From assembly GCF_023115355.1 (NCBI RefSeq), contig NZ_CP096022.1, positions 124,001 through 188,000 of the forward strand: a stretch of DNA of 64,000 nucleotides, given 5' to 3'. Below are positions 18,457-26,778 of the stretch, piece after piece. This DNA comes from Halocatena salina. Its GTDB lineage: Archaea > Halobacteriota > Halobacteria > Halobacteriales > Haloarculaceae. The notes beneath the pieces are model-generated. The model ran no database searches. It saw only the letters and a program-made list of their open reading frames with translations, and was not told the DNA's origin. The number at the start of each line of letters is the position of its first letter. Positions within the stretch are counted from its first letter, which is position 1. Position numbers and translations under genes: made by a program.

Positions 18457-19192
18457 GGCACTGTCTAGTTTAGCACTTCGTCGGCTGGCGTTCGTCCATC
18501 GAGCGATTGATGCGGTCTCTGATGATTGTAGTAGTGCACAAATTGTTCAATCCATCTGCGGGCACTCCGCCGACTGCCCACCCACGAGTTATGGAAACGG
18601 TCAACTCGCATTTTGAAGGTGTGATACCACTTCTCGATGAGGTTTCGGTCGGTATAGTCGACCTGTCCGTTCAACCCCAATCGAGCAAGGGCAGTCCGGT
18701 AGCCGAACTGATCGACGAGAAACACCGCCTCGGAGAGATCGTGTTTCTCGCGGAGTCCATGCAGGAACGCAGCTGCCGGATCGGTGCCGTGGCGTCCGAA
18801 CAACTGGGCGTCGAGAATCAACTTCGTGTCGAGGTCTATTGCAGCGTACAACCAAGACCATTCACCGTTAATCTTGACAGCAGTCTCATCAATCGCGACC
18901 CGCGACGGCGGCGGGTCAGAAACGCTGTCAGCCAGCCGGTGTACCCAGTTCCAAACCGCTCCGTGAGAGCGTTCGACGCCGAGTTCTGAAAGAATAGTTG
19001 TTATCTCCCGAAGTGAACAACCGGTTGCATGGAGACGGACGGCGAACGCCCTGACGGGCGTCGTCGTCCGCTCATTCTCCCAAGATTCTTCTAAATCTGT
19101 ATCGTAGCTCTCGCTGAGCAGGTCTGCGAGCATTTGATCCAACAAACTCAACGGCCTGCTCACCTCTCAAACTGGCTCAACTAGACAGTGCC
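18457..19192 (-). mobile_element. IS6-family insertion sequence
   Basis: A 736-base element with terminal inverted repeats. The left end at 18457 reads GGCACTGTCTAGTTTAGC and the complement of the right end at 19192 reads GGCACTGTCTAGTTGAGC, 17 of 18 identical. The single transposase gene fills the space between. The outside 8-base flanks (AAAAACAC left, TTCAGGTC right) are not direct repeats. The usual IS6 target duplication is thus missing, which suggests a later deletion or recombination at one end. The right end interrupts a winged-helix gene. Confidence 0.93.
18465..19163 (-). CDS. IS6-family transposase
   Basis: A 232-residue DDE transposase of the IS6 family (ISH14/15/29-like). An N-terminal HTH lies in TGCSLREITTILSELG. 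The catalytic triad can be followed as D in VAIDETAVKINGEWSWLYAA, D in VDYTDRNLIEKWYHTF and its neighbourhood, and E in the same NLIEKW block. The end FVHYYNHQRPHQSLDGRTPA is diagnostic. The length is normal and the frame is intact, so the element may still be active. A decayed relative lies at 22800-23203. Confidence 0.93.
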   Translation of the reverse strand: MSRPLSLLDQMLADLLSESYDTDLEESWENERTTTPVRAFAVRLHATGCSLREITTILSELGVERSHGAVWNWVHRLADSVSDPPPSRVAIDETAVKINGEWSWLYAAIDLDTKLILDAQLFGRHGTDPAAAFLHGLREKHDLSEAVFLVDQFGYRTALARLGLNGQVDYTDRNLIEKWYHTFKMRVDRFHNSWVGSRRSARRWIEQFVHYYNHQRPHQSLDGRTPADEVLN

Positions 19193-19317
19193 TTCAGGTC
19201 CAATTCGTTCGACAGCTGATTGGTGTTCATTGGACGCTCTTCTAGCGTGCGGACGATCCGTAACCGGTTTCGCCCGCCACGGGAGCCCCCAATGAGCCAC
19301 CATAGCAACTGTCGCAT
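19193..19317 (-). pseudogene. Truncated winged-helix regulator gene
   Basis: Only the first 40 or so codons remain. Translation from the ATG at 19317 gives MRQLLWWLIGGSRGG, then RNRLRIVRTLEERPMNTNQL, nearly the same as the intact regulator at 12101-12391. The homology stops at SNELDLK, exactly where the IS6 right end begins. The rest of the gene, and any DUF7521 partner, is not on the other side of the element. The insertion was therefore followed by loss of the downstream half. Confidence 0.85.
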
Positions 19318-19486
19318 TTAATAGCATTAGAGACTACTCTGCGTATATAGATTTGTCTTTCTACTCAGCCGCTTTCGGGAATTAGAGATGCTCTGGCCAT
19401 TTTGGGCTAATTTGTGCCCGACTCTTGTGGGATCAGTGCGTAAATTCGGAAATTGCTGATAAGCGTACGTACGCTTCTTCCCTGAT
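19318..19486. promoter_or_regulatory. Divergent upstream region of truncated regulator and small DUF7123-like gene
   Basis: Contains the AATTTGTGCC motif near 19410, also found near 12618 upstream of the intact paralogue. A diverged inverted copy of the block 19360-19440 lies at 18121-18215 on the other side of the IS6 element. The sequence probably carried the promoter of the winged-helix gene and still carries that of the small gene at 19487. Confidence 0.35.
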
Positions 19487-19738
19487 ATGGACGCGCGATC
19501 CGAGACCCAACCGAAGGGCAACGTGAAACGCAAGGCGCTAGAAGCCTATCTTCGTCGAAAAATCGCAGACGGACATCACTACTTCAAAAGAAGGAAAATA
19601 GCCGCAGAGACAGACCTGTCCTCGAAAGAAATTGGTGCTTTGCTCTTCCAACTCCAAGGTTCAGCGTCCGAATTTTCCGTTACTAAATGGGGTTACAGCG
19701 GTGGGACGACGTGGTACATCGAACGGAATTCCGAGTGA
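19487..19738 (+). CDS. Small DUF7123-like protein
   Basis: An 83-residue basic protein: KRKALEAYLRRKIADGHHYF, then AAETDLSSKEIGALLFQL and a final KWGYSGGTTWYIER. The pattern (a helical segment, a winged-helix-like SSKEIGALLF, a closing strand WGYS..TTW) fits the haloarchaeal family I know as DUF7123, proposed to be a small nucleic-acid-binding domain. It lies 72 bases before aglB on the same strand and may be co-transcribed with it. The function is unknown. Confidence 0.72.
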   Translation: MDARSETQPKGNVKRKALEAYLRRKIADGHHYFKRRKIAAETDLSSKEIGALLFQLQGSASEFSVTKWGYSGGTTWYIERNSE

Positions 19739-19810
19739 CCCGAAATAGCCCGCAGTTCCCTAGTCTCAACAAACCGACTCACCCCATATTTCCAGAGATC
19801 CTTCCCACGC

Positions 19811-22549
19811 ATGACTCAGTGGTCCGATCAACTCAACTCCGACACCGCGACTGCATGGCTCAAAGACCAATACCAGATCCCAGCTCTCCTACTCTTGGCA
19901 AGCTACATGTTATGGACTCGCATTCAAGGCTGGTCCACATTCGTAAGCAGCGGCCAAGTGTTATTCAGCGGCAATGACGCATGGTATCACTATCGGCAGG
20001 TTACGTATACCGTAGCAAACTTCCCGCAAACAATGCCGTTTGATCCGTGGACGTCATTCCCAACAGGAACCGTCTCTGGTCAATTTGGAACACTCTACGA
20101 CCAGCTCGTTGCAACCGTGGCACTCGTACTCGGTGCTGGAAGTCCCACGGAACAAACCATCGGTCTCACACTCCTGTTCACCCCGGCAGTTCTGGGGACG
20201 CTCGTGATTATCCCCACGTATCTACTTGGACGACACTTTGGTGGCCGACTTGCCGGTATCGGCGCTGTCGTCGTCTTAGCATTGACCCCCGGTGCATTCC
20301 TTCAACGGACCATGGTCGGCTTCTCCGATCATCACGCCGCTGAAACATTGTTCCAGGCGTTTGGAATGCTGGCTGTAATGCTTGCCGTCCAAACGGCTGA
20401 ACGTGAAAAACCCGTCTTTGAGGTGATTCAAGCGCGAGAGTTCCAAGCAGTCAAAAAACCATTCGTTCGCTCGATCCTTGCTGGAATTGCTGTAGCACTG
20501 TACGTGTCCGTTTGGCCACCTGGTGTCGTTATTGCGTTCATCCTTGCCGTATTCTATGGCTTACACCTGACCGCAGAGTTCATTCGTAACCGAAGCCCGG
20601 AACACGTCGCGCTTCAGGGGATCATCTCGTCACTGGTCACTGCACTCATCTTGCTTGTTCCGATGTCCACACTGGGACTCAGCTCGACGGATTTCTCACT
20701 CCTCCAGCCATTACTATTCGTTCTCGTTGCAGTTGGGCTCACGATTTTGGCTACCTTAGCTCGCTTCATCGAATCGCGCTCACTCCCGACAAAATACTAT
20801 CCTGGCATTCTCGGTGGAGGGACGATTGCCCTTGCATTACTTGTTCGAGTGATCGCCCCAACACAGTTCGAGTACTTCGTCAGTCAATTCTATCGTATTT
20901 TCGGGTATGATGCGAGTGCCAGTGCTCGAACAATCGGGGAAGCACAGCCAATTCCACTCGACTCCGTCGAGACATTCATGCTGGAGTCGTACGGGCTTGC
21001 TTTCCTCGCTGCAGTTGCAGGAGCTGTGCTTCTCATTACGAAGTATCTTCGCGCCCAAGATTCACGGGGATCGGATGTCGCCCTCCTAGTCTGGTTCGCG
21101 TTAATGACGATGGCGACTCTAACCCAGGTCCGCTTCGACTACTACCTCATCATCCCAGTCGCCGTGTTGACGGGTGTTTGTATCGCCTGGGTCAGTCGAA
21201 AAACAGGGCTACAGAAGCTCGATAACGTCCGGAACATCAGTGCATATCAAGTAATTATAGGAGTGCTGATCGTCTCTCTTCTAGTTGGTCCATTCGTCTC
21301 GTCAATTGGAGCGAGTGGAGTGACTCTTGACTCAACGACTGTCGCAGAGAGCAACCAGCCAGGTGAAGTCACGGCTTGGGAGGACAGTCTTGCCTGGCTT
21401 CAGTCGAACACCCCTTCGGAAGGAACTTATGGAAACCCGAACGCAACAGCAATGTCGTACCAAGCGACGGTTTCACAAACTGCGGATTACGAATACCCAT
21501 CAGGAGCGTACGGGGTGGTATCGTGGTGGGATTACGGCCACTTCATCACAACCCTCGGTGAACGGATCCCGGTTGCAAATCCGTTCCAACAAGGCTCGAC
21601 GACCGCTGCGGATTTCCTCCTGTCCAGTAATGAAACCGCAGCAAACGACTTCGTCACTTGGGACGACGAGCAAGCGCAGTACGTGATGCTTGACTGGAAA
21701 CTGACTACCCCCGGATCGGAAAAATATACCGCACCGACGGCCTTTACGACCGATGAAAACCTGACCTCAACAGATCTTGTCGAACCAGTGTACCAGTCAA
21801 CGAATACTAGCATACAGTTTGCCGGGTACATCAAACAACAGCAACACTATGACAGTCTTCGTGTCCGTTTGTACCAATACTACGGAAGTGCGGTTGATAC
21901 GCAACCAATCGTCGTTGACTGGGAAACTCAACAGGTACAGACATCGAGTGGCGACATCACTACTATCGCTACAACCCCGTCTGACGGCCAGTTCATCAAG
22001 CAGTTCGAAAATATGACTGCTGCCGAAGCATACGTTCAGAGTGACGGAACCTCACAGATTGGCGGTGTTTCCGGGCTGCCCTCCGACCGAATTCCAGCAC
22101 TGGAACACTACCGGTTAGTTCACGCCAGCGACTCACAGTACAGCGTGTCTACTCTCACAGGAATATCTCAAGGGTCGTGGGTGAAGACATTCGAACGCGT
22201 GCCGGGCGCAGAGATCGACGGGCGAGCACCGGCTAATTCAACGGTTACTGCCTCGGTTCAGCTATCAATCCCGAACCAGAACTCAACATTCACGTATACC
22301 CAGCAAGCGGAAACTGGAGCGGATGGCGAGTTCACAATGACACTCCCCTACTCTACCACAGGATATGAGAATTGGGGCGTTGACGCAGGATACACCAACG
22401 TCAGTGTTCAGGCGACAGGCCCGTATAGCTTCAGTCTCACGAACACAACGAACGAATCCACGACGGCGGCCACTACGATTGACGTTCCGGAAGCGAAGGT
22501 AATTGGAGAAGACACAACCGCGATCAACGTTACCCTCTCTACTGACTGA
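19811..22549 (+). CDS. aglB: Oligosaccharyltransferase AglB (STT3 family)
   Basis: A 912-residue catalytic subunit that transfers a lipid-linked glycan to Asn in N-X-S/T sequons of exported proteins. The first extracytoplasmic loop has the metal-binding Asp in SGNDAWYHYRQVTYT; the second acidic motif is in GFSDHHAAETLFQ. About 12 hydrophobic segments reach to residue 500. The acceptor-binding WWDYG motif is at residues 572-576, inside YGVVSWWDYGHFITT. The large C-terminal domain is Thr/Ser-rich. The length is normal for haloarchaeal AglB. It is probably the endpoint of the glycosylation genes upstream, despite the IS6 insertion between them. Confidence 0.95.
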   Translation: MTQWSDQLNSDTATAWLKDQYQIPALLLLASYMLWTRIQGWSTFVSSGQVLFSGNDAWYHYRQVTYTVANFPQTMPFDPWTSFPTGTVSGQFGTLYDQLVATVALVLGAGSPTEQTIGLTLLFTPAVLGTLVIIPTYLLGRHFGGRLAGIGAVVVLALTPGAFLQRTMVGFSDHHAAETLFQAFGMLAVMLAVQTAEREKPVFEVIQAREFQAVKKPFVRSILAGIAVALYVSVWPPGVVIAFILAVFYGLHLTAEFIRNRSPEHVALQGIISSLVTALILLVPMSTLGLSSTDFSLLQPLLFVLVAVGLTILATLARFIESRSLPTKYYPGILGGGTIALALLVRVIAPTQFEYFVSQFYRIFGYDASASARTIGEAQPIPLDSVETFMLESYGLAFLAAVAGAVLLITKYLRAQDSRGSDVALLVWFALMTMATLTQVRFDYYLIIPVAVLTGVCIAWVSRKTGLQKLDNVRNISAYQVIIGVLIVSLLVGPFVSSIGASGVTLDSTTVAESNQPGEVTAWEDSLAWLQSNTPSEGTYGNPNATAMSYQATVSQTADYEYPSGAYGVVSWWDYGHFITTLGERIPVANPFQQGSTTAADFLLSSNETAANDFVTWDDEQAQYVMLDWKLTTPGSEKYTAPTAFTTDENLTSTDLVEPVYQSTNTSIQFAGYIKQQQHYDSLRVRLYQYYGSAVDTQPIVVDWETQQVQTSSGDITTIATTPSDGQFIKQFENMTAAEAYVQSDGTSQIGGVSGLPSDRIPALEHYRLVHASDSQYSVSTLTGISQGSWVKTFERVPGAEIDGRAPANSTVTASVQLSIPNQNSTFTYTQQAETGADGEFTMTLPYSTTGYENWGVDAGYTNVSVQATGPYSFSLTNTTNESTTAATTIDVPEAKVIGEDTTAINVTLSTD

Positions 22550-22642
22550 GTGACATCGCTTCTCTCTATTGATGAGTAAAGCGAGCACCTCAGAGCTTGA
22601 ACTTGAGGCGGTTCACTCGTAAGCAAGTCTAGATTCCAATAG

Positions 22643-22799
22643 TTCCTAACTTCGGAGAATAGATTTCTGTAAACGGCTTTTACTTACGCATGCTGAAGTG
22701 GAATTTGCAATATTATGCCACAAAAAGGCTTCTATCGGTATGCTATTCGATCTGTGATACTGTGGCAAGACTCCCTGAAAGCCCCTGACTAGCGCGCGA
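22643..22799 (+). repeat. Dispersed repeat family, copy 2
   Basis: Starts TTCCTAACTTCGGAGAATAG and TTTCTGTAAACGGC, then GTGGAATTTGC, CCACAAAAAGGCTTCTATCGG, TATGCTATTCGATCTGTGAT and ACTGTGGC. The blocks match the copy at 30965 in order and spacing up to the common GCGCGATC near 22797. There the match stops, where the IS6 relic begins, so that relic has cut the repeat's right end. Confidence 0.7.
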
Positions 22800-23203
22800 T
22801 CACCTCTGTTTGTCAGAAGTTGGCTCAGTAGATTCGTAATGCATAGCTATCTGCGAAGTATAGATCCCGAGCCCAGCTGTGCATGAGCAATCTACCGCGA
22901 TCTCGTTGACCACGAGCTGCGCCGCCGAAGCCGTCGGCGGGTCTGAAGTCTTCTCACCGACACGGTGAACCCACTGAAACGCCGCTTGATGCGAGCGGAA
23001 GACGCTGAAGATTTCGAGCGTCGCAGCCATCTCCCGAAGTGAAACACCCATTGAACGGAGCCGCACTACGATCGTTCTCAGGATGCTCGCGGTGCTCTCG
23101 TTGTCTCAATACTCAATAAAGGGCGTCTCGATGGTCTCTGTGAGCTGTTTTTGGAGGTTCACCCAGCCAGTCCAAGAACTGCTCATATATTGCCTAGACA
23201 GTA
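22800..23203 (-). pseudogene. Decayed IS6-family transposase
   Basis: A relic of an IS6 element. The minus-strand frame from 23066 to 22800 includes MRLRSMGVSLREMAATLEIF, then AAFQWVHRVGEKTSDPPTAS and VNEIAVD, colinear with the intact IS6 transposase at 18465 (CSLREITTILSE, WVHRLADSVSDPPPS, IDETAV). Earlier codons near 23180-23070 contain in-frame stops. After the first catalytic region the homology is lost. The sequence CCTAGACAGTACC at 23191-23203 resembles the IS6 terminal repeat. The element is inactive. Confidence 0.75.
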
Positions 23204-23895
23204 CCGAAGACACCGTTTTTCATTCGTGGAACGATGTCACTTGAGTTGAACTGGAGAAGCTGTTCAACTTCGTGTTCAAATCCGAGTTCAGTGAGCCACC
23301 GTGCCGTACCGCTAGTGCGGATATCCGTTTTTATCGTTTCTTCTGCAGTTTCCGTGAGGTTACCCGAAAAATGACGCTTGACGAGTTCGACCCCGGCACT
23401 GTCCTCCGGTGTTGGATTCCCGCGACGGCCAGCGGCGACCAACCACACGTCACGACCGCGGCCTTCGAGAGCTGACGCGATTGCCGCAGCGTTGACCGTA
23501 CTCGCAACAAATATCTCACGATCATAGCCGATCCGCTCGACCGCCCGCGTTCCATTCGAGGTCAGGATACCGACTGGCCGTTCCTCAATGTTGTGGGTGT
23601 CAAGTACCGATGGCAGCGGTCCTGAATCGAACCCGTCGATTGCCCGCCCCTCTTGCTCGCCAACAAGGAACGCGTCGTTAGTGGTCTCCGCAAAGGCGAG
23701 CGCGGTGTCGACATTGGCAAAGGGCTTGACATAGGCTGCATCCGCCTCGAACAGCTGCACAATGCTCGTCGAGGAGATGATAACGTCGATAACCACGAAG
23801 TCCCCGGCGGGCGTCGGTTCGGGAACGTCTTCGAGCCGGTCAAGTGTGTGTACTACGGGCTCGTCGGTGTTTACCTCCGTTCGCTCGTGGCTCAT
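23194..23895 (-). CDS. comB: ComB-like 2-phosphosulfolactate phosphatase family protein
   Basis: A 233-residue protein of the ComB family, Mg-dependent phosphatases that in coenzyme M biosynthesis release sulfolactate. Seen here are VVIDVIISSTSIVQLFEADA, FLVGEQEGRAIDGFDSGPLP, GILTSNGTRAVERI and GRRGNPTPEDSAGVELVKRH, all family blocks. Haloarchaea are not known to need coenzyme M, so another phosphate ester is likely. Its ATG overlaps the kinase-like stop by 4 bases (ATGA), so the two are translated together. The final codons GTV and the stop lie within the IS6 terminal-repeat relic, so the original C-terminus may have been altered. Confidence 0.82.
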   Translation of the reverse strand: MSHERTEVNTDEPVVHTLDRLEDVPEPTPAGDFVVIDVIISSTSIVQLFEADAAYVKPFANVDTALAFAETTNDAFLVGEQEGRAIDGFDSGPLPSVLDTHNIEERPVGILTSNGTRAVERIGYDREIFVASTVNAAAIASALEGRGRDVWLVAAGRRGNPTPEDSAGVELVKRHFSGNLTETAEETIKTDIRTSGTARWLTELGFEHEVEQLLQFNSSDIVPRMKNGVFGTV

Positions 23896-24950
23896 AGGGG
23901 CTGGTCTCCCTCGATGATGCTGACCGCCTGCTCGGCCATCGCCGGCACACCGTCGTCCATCATCTCGTAAAACCGGTTGTCACTATTGCCCATTAGATAT
24001 CGTGCGTAGAACATCTCCCCGAGAGCGGCCATTTTGTAGACAGCAAGAGCTCGGTAGAATCGGTGGTTGTCGACCGTAAATCCGGTTTTTTCCTCGTACC
24101 GTTCGGTGAGAGCGGCACGCGTGGGATACTCGCCGGTGGTCAGGAACGGCGGAGAGATGGTCTGCATGATGGGTGGAAGCGGGTCCTTCTCTTCTGGCCA
24201 GAAAAACAACAGCCAGCCGAGGTCACAGAGGGGATCGCCCAGCGTACTCATTTCCCAGTCGAGCACGCCAGCGATTTCGGGAGGTGTTTCCGGTCCGAAA
24301 ATCACGTTGTCGAGTTTGTAGTCACCGTGAACCAGCGCGGCTGGCGGATTGGTGGGAACGTTTTCGGTGAGCCAGTCCCCAACTCGTCCGATTTCTGGGA
24401 CTTCCCGTTTGGCAGTCGTCTCCTCGAACGCCCACTCGATCTGTTCGGTCCAGCGCTTGACCTGCCGTTCGGTGAACCCCTCTGGGTCACCGAAGTCATC
24501 CAGACCGACTGACTCGTAGTCGACGGTGTGAATAGCAGCGAGCGTGTCGACCATTTCCTCACCGATACGACGCTGGTGGTCCGGGTCGTTGAATCGACCG
24601 GGTGCCGAAAATCGTAGCACATCGCCGTCGACGCGCTCCATCACGTAGAAGACGCTCCCAATGACCGACGTATCCTCGCAGGCCGCGACCGTCCGCGGCA
24701 CCGGAACGTCGGTACCTTGGAGTGCGTCGATGGGAGTGTACTCTCGAAGGATGTCGTGGGCGGTGTCGGCGGTTTCGCCCGGCGGCGGACGACGGACGAC
24801 CAGTTCTCGGTCGCCCCACGTCACGAACAGGGTCTCGTTCGAGAAGCCCTCCTCGTGGCGTTTCACGTCGAACGTCTCGGTCTCGCCTAGTTCGCTTGCG
24901 AGGAACTCCCGCAAACCGTCACGGTCAACGAGGTCGGTTACTTCTGTCAT
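23892..24950 (-). CDS. APH-like kinase (ACAD10/11-type phosphotransferase domain)
   Basis: A 352-residue kinase of the aminoglycoside-phosphotransferase-like family. Visible motifs are the Brenner catalytic loop HGDYKLDNVIFGPE and the metal-binding block VLDWEMSTLGDPLCDLGW. An N-terminal lobe has RHEEGFSNETLFVTW and ELVVRRPP. These, with FYVMERVDGDVLR, match the stand-alone kinase and the kinase domain fused to the dehydrogenase in ACAD10/ACAD11, where it phosphorylates 4-hydroxyacyl-CoA. The acyl-CoA dehydrogenase is divergent, 540 bases away. It is the first gene of a pair with the ComB-like phosphatase. Confidence 0.88.
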   Translation of the reverse strand: MTEVTDLVDRDGLREFLASELGETETFDVKRHEEGFSNETLFVTWGDRELVVRRPPPGETADTAHDILREYTPIDALQGTDVPVPRTVAACEDTSVIGSVFYVMERVDGDVLRFSAPGRFNDPDHQRRIGEEMVDTLAAIHTVDYESVGLDDFGDPEGFTERQVKRWTEQIEWAFEETTAKREVPEIGRVGDWLTENVPTNPPAALVHGDYKLDNVIFGPETPPEIAGVLDWEMSTLGDPLCDLGWLLFFWPEEKDPLPPIMQTISPPFLTTGEYPTRAALTERYEEKTGFTVDNHRFYRALAVYKMAALGEMFYARYLMGNSDNRFYEMMDDGVPAMAEQAVSIIEGDQPL

Positions 24951-25494
24951 TGCAACTCAGACGTCCCCCGTGCGTACTCGGAGTTCTGATAGGTGATGTT
25001 CACACAGACTTTATTGAAAGAATCGAAGGTTAGTGTTGGGCCTTCTATACGAGGTCGTTGTCTGGATGAGCGGTCCTGAACGAGTGAACGTAGCTCTCGA
25101 GAGAAGGCAACTGCGGCGCGTCAGTTCCCGAGCTAACTATCAATATCCAGCAACTCGCGCGGCTCACCATCGCTATCACCAAAGCAACAATGATCAAACA
25201 CGATGTATGCGTACCCAGCATCGTGGAATCGCTTGACGAATGCGGTCTCATCCTCGAATCGAAAATCGGTTCGGGACGCCCATCCTCCCTGAGGAGGGGA
25301 AAGCAACCATTATCACAGCTTTTCCTCAGATGTGGGGCAAGTTTTCCGTCAGGTTCTATGCGACGTGCAGCGTTTGCGTCACACCTTTCATCGTTACAGT
25401 GAGCGCTGAAATCCAAGTCCGTATTCACGACCCTTACGGGCTCCCTCGTATCGAAGGCTCAACATTAACTACCAGTTCTCTCGATGAAGCCAGT
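24951..25494. promoter_or_regulatory. Divergent control region with long inverted repeat
   Basis: About 540 bases between the kinase and the acyl-CoA dehydrogenase. Plus-strand 24968-25054 matches the reverse complement of 25444-25530 at about 70 percent by eye, so about 87 bases of the dehydrogenase's upstream region and first codons are copied, inverted, before the kinase. On the minus strand the copy translates MNITYQNSEYAR (GTG start), against MDIRYQDSERAR for the dehydrogenase. It then ends at a TGA that overlaps the kinase ATG. The middle (25055-25443) has no convincing gene. Confidence 0.6.
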
Positions 25495-26778
25495 GTGGAT
25501 ATCAGATATCAGGACTCCGAGCGTGCACGAGAGGTCAGCGACCGAACTCGACGGTTCATCGATGAAGTAGTGCTCCCACAGGAGCGGGAACTGCTCGGCC
25601 AGCGCGACGAGCGCAGCGACGCCGACCGTCACGCGGAGGGCGAGCGATTGGTTGAGGAACTGCGCGAAGAGGCGCGCAAGCACGACGTGTTCGGTCCACA
25701 GATTCCCGAGAAGTACGGTGGCCTCGGTCTCGACTTCGGCGACCTGTTGCCGGTGTTCGAGCAGGCTGGCCGGAGTATCTTCGCCATGTCAGCGATGCAT
25801 GTCGCCGCGCCCGACGAGGGAAATATGCATATCTTGGAGGAGGCGGGCACAGAAAAACAGAAGGAAGAATTCCTCCGGCCGTTGGCGAACTGCGAAGTCA
25901 CGTCCGGGTTCTCCATGACTGAACCGATGAACGGGGCGGGGTCGGATGCGAAGAAGATCAAGACTACGGCGAAAAAGGACGGCGACGAGTGGGTCATCGA
26001 CGGCCACAAGTGGTGGACGACACAGGGCAGCGATGCTGACTTCCTGATCGTTGCCGCCCGCACCGACCTCGACGCCCACCCCTACGTCGGTACCTCGCTG
26101 TTCGTCGTGCCGGGCGACGCCAACGGCGTGGACGTGGCTCGGGACATCCCTCACATGGGTGAGGCTGGGATTGCCCACTCCGAAATCATCTACGACGGTG
26201 TCCGAGTCCCCGAGGAGAACCTGCTCGGAGCCGAAAATGGCGGGCTTGCCATCGCCCAGCAGCGCCTCGTTCCCGCCCGACTCACTCATTGTATGCGTTT
26301 CATGGGGATGGCAGACCGCTCGCTCGACGTCGCGAAGGCCTATATGGACGAGCGCACCGCCTACGGCGAGCGCCTCAGCGAGAAACAGAACGCCCGATTT
26401 GAGATCGCCGACGCAGAGATGCGCCTGCATTCCGCCCGGACAATGGTGCGTCACGCCGCCCGAACCTACGCCGAAACGGGTGATGCGAGCACTGAGTGTG
26501 CGATGTCGAAGGTGTTCGCCGCCGAAACCGTACAGGAGGTTATCGACACTTGTGTACAGGCCTGCGGCGGCAACGGCATCGGGAAGGACCTCCCGCTCGC
26601 TGATTTCTACGAGAATGTGCGGTGTTTCCGCATCATCGATGGGGCCGACGAAGCACACTTGCGCTCGGTCGCAAAGCGCGCGTTCGACGACGAGGAAATC
26701 AAACCCGAAGAGGTCGAACACGTCACGCGATTCCGTGCTGATACCGATTTGACCAGTGTAGGAGAGGATGCATCATGA
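25495..26778 (+). CDS. Acyl-CoA dehydrogenase (ACAD10/11-like)
   Basis: A 427-residue FAD-dependent dehydrogenase. The GTG at 25495 was chosen because MDIRYQDSERAREVSDRTRR begins the family's first helix, and the 85 codons upstream look non-coding. Family blocks: GPQIPEKYGGLGLDFGDLLP, GFSMTEPMNGAGSDAKKIKT, HKWWTTQGSDADFLIV, CVQACGGNGIGKDLPLADFY and the end RIIDGADEAHLRSVAKR. These are closest in style to ACAD10/11 dehydrogenase domains. It may eliminate phosphate from, or oxidise, a phosphoacyl-CoA made by the divergent kinase. Its stop overlaps the next ATG. Confidence 0.9.
   Translation: MDIRYQDSERAREVSDRTRRFIDEVVLPQERELLGQRDERSDADRHAEGERLVEELREEARKHDVFGPQIPEKYGGLGLDFGDLLPVFEQAGRSIFAMSAMHVAAPDEGNMHILEEAGTEKQKEEFLRPLANCEVTSGFSMTEPMNGAGSDAKKIKTTAKKDGDEWVIDGHKWWTTQGSDADFLIVAARTDLDAHPYVGTSLFVVPGDANGVDVARDIPHMGEAGIAHSEIIYDGVRVPEENLLGAENGGLAIAQQRLVPARLTHCMRFMGMADRSLDVAKAYMDERTAYGERLSEKQNARFEIADAEMRLHSARTMVRHAARTYAETGDASTECAMSKVFAAETVQEVIDTCVQACGGNGIGKDLPLADFYENVRCFRIIDGADEAHLRSVAKRAFDDEEIKPEEVEHVTRFRADTDLTSVGEDAS

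Noticed and set aside
25789-26721. 310-residue minus-strand ORF
   Set aside because: Antisense to the acyl-CoA dehydrogenase, which has clear family motifs over its whole length.
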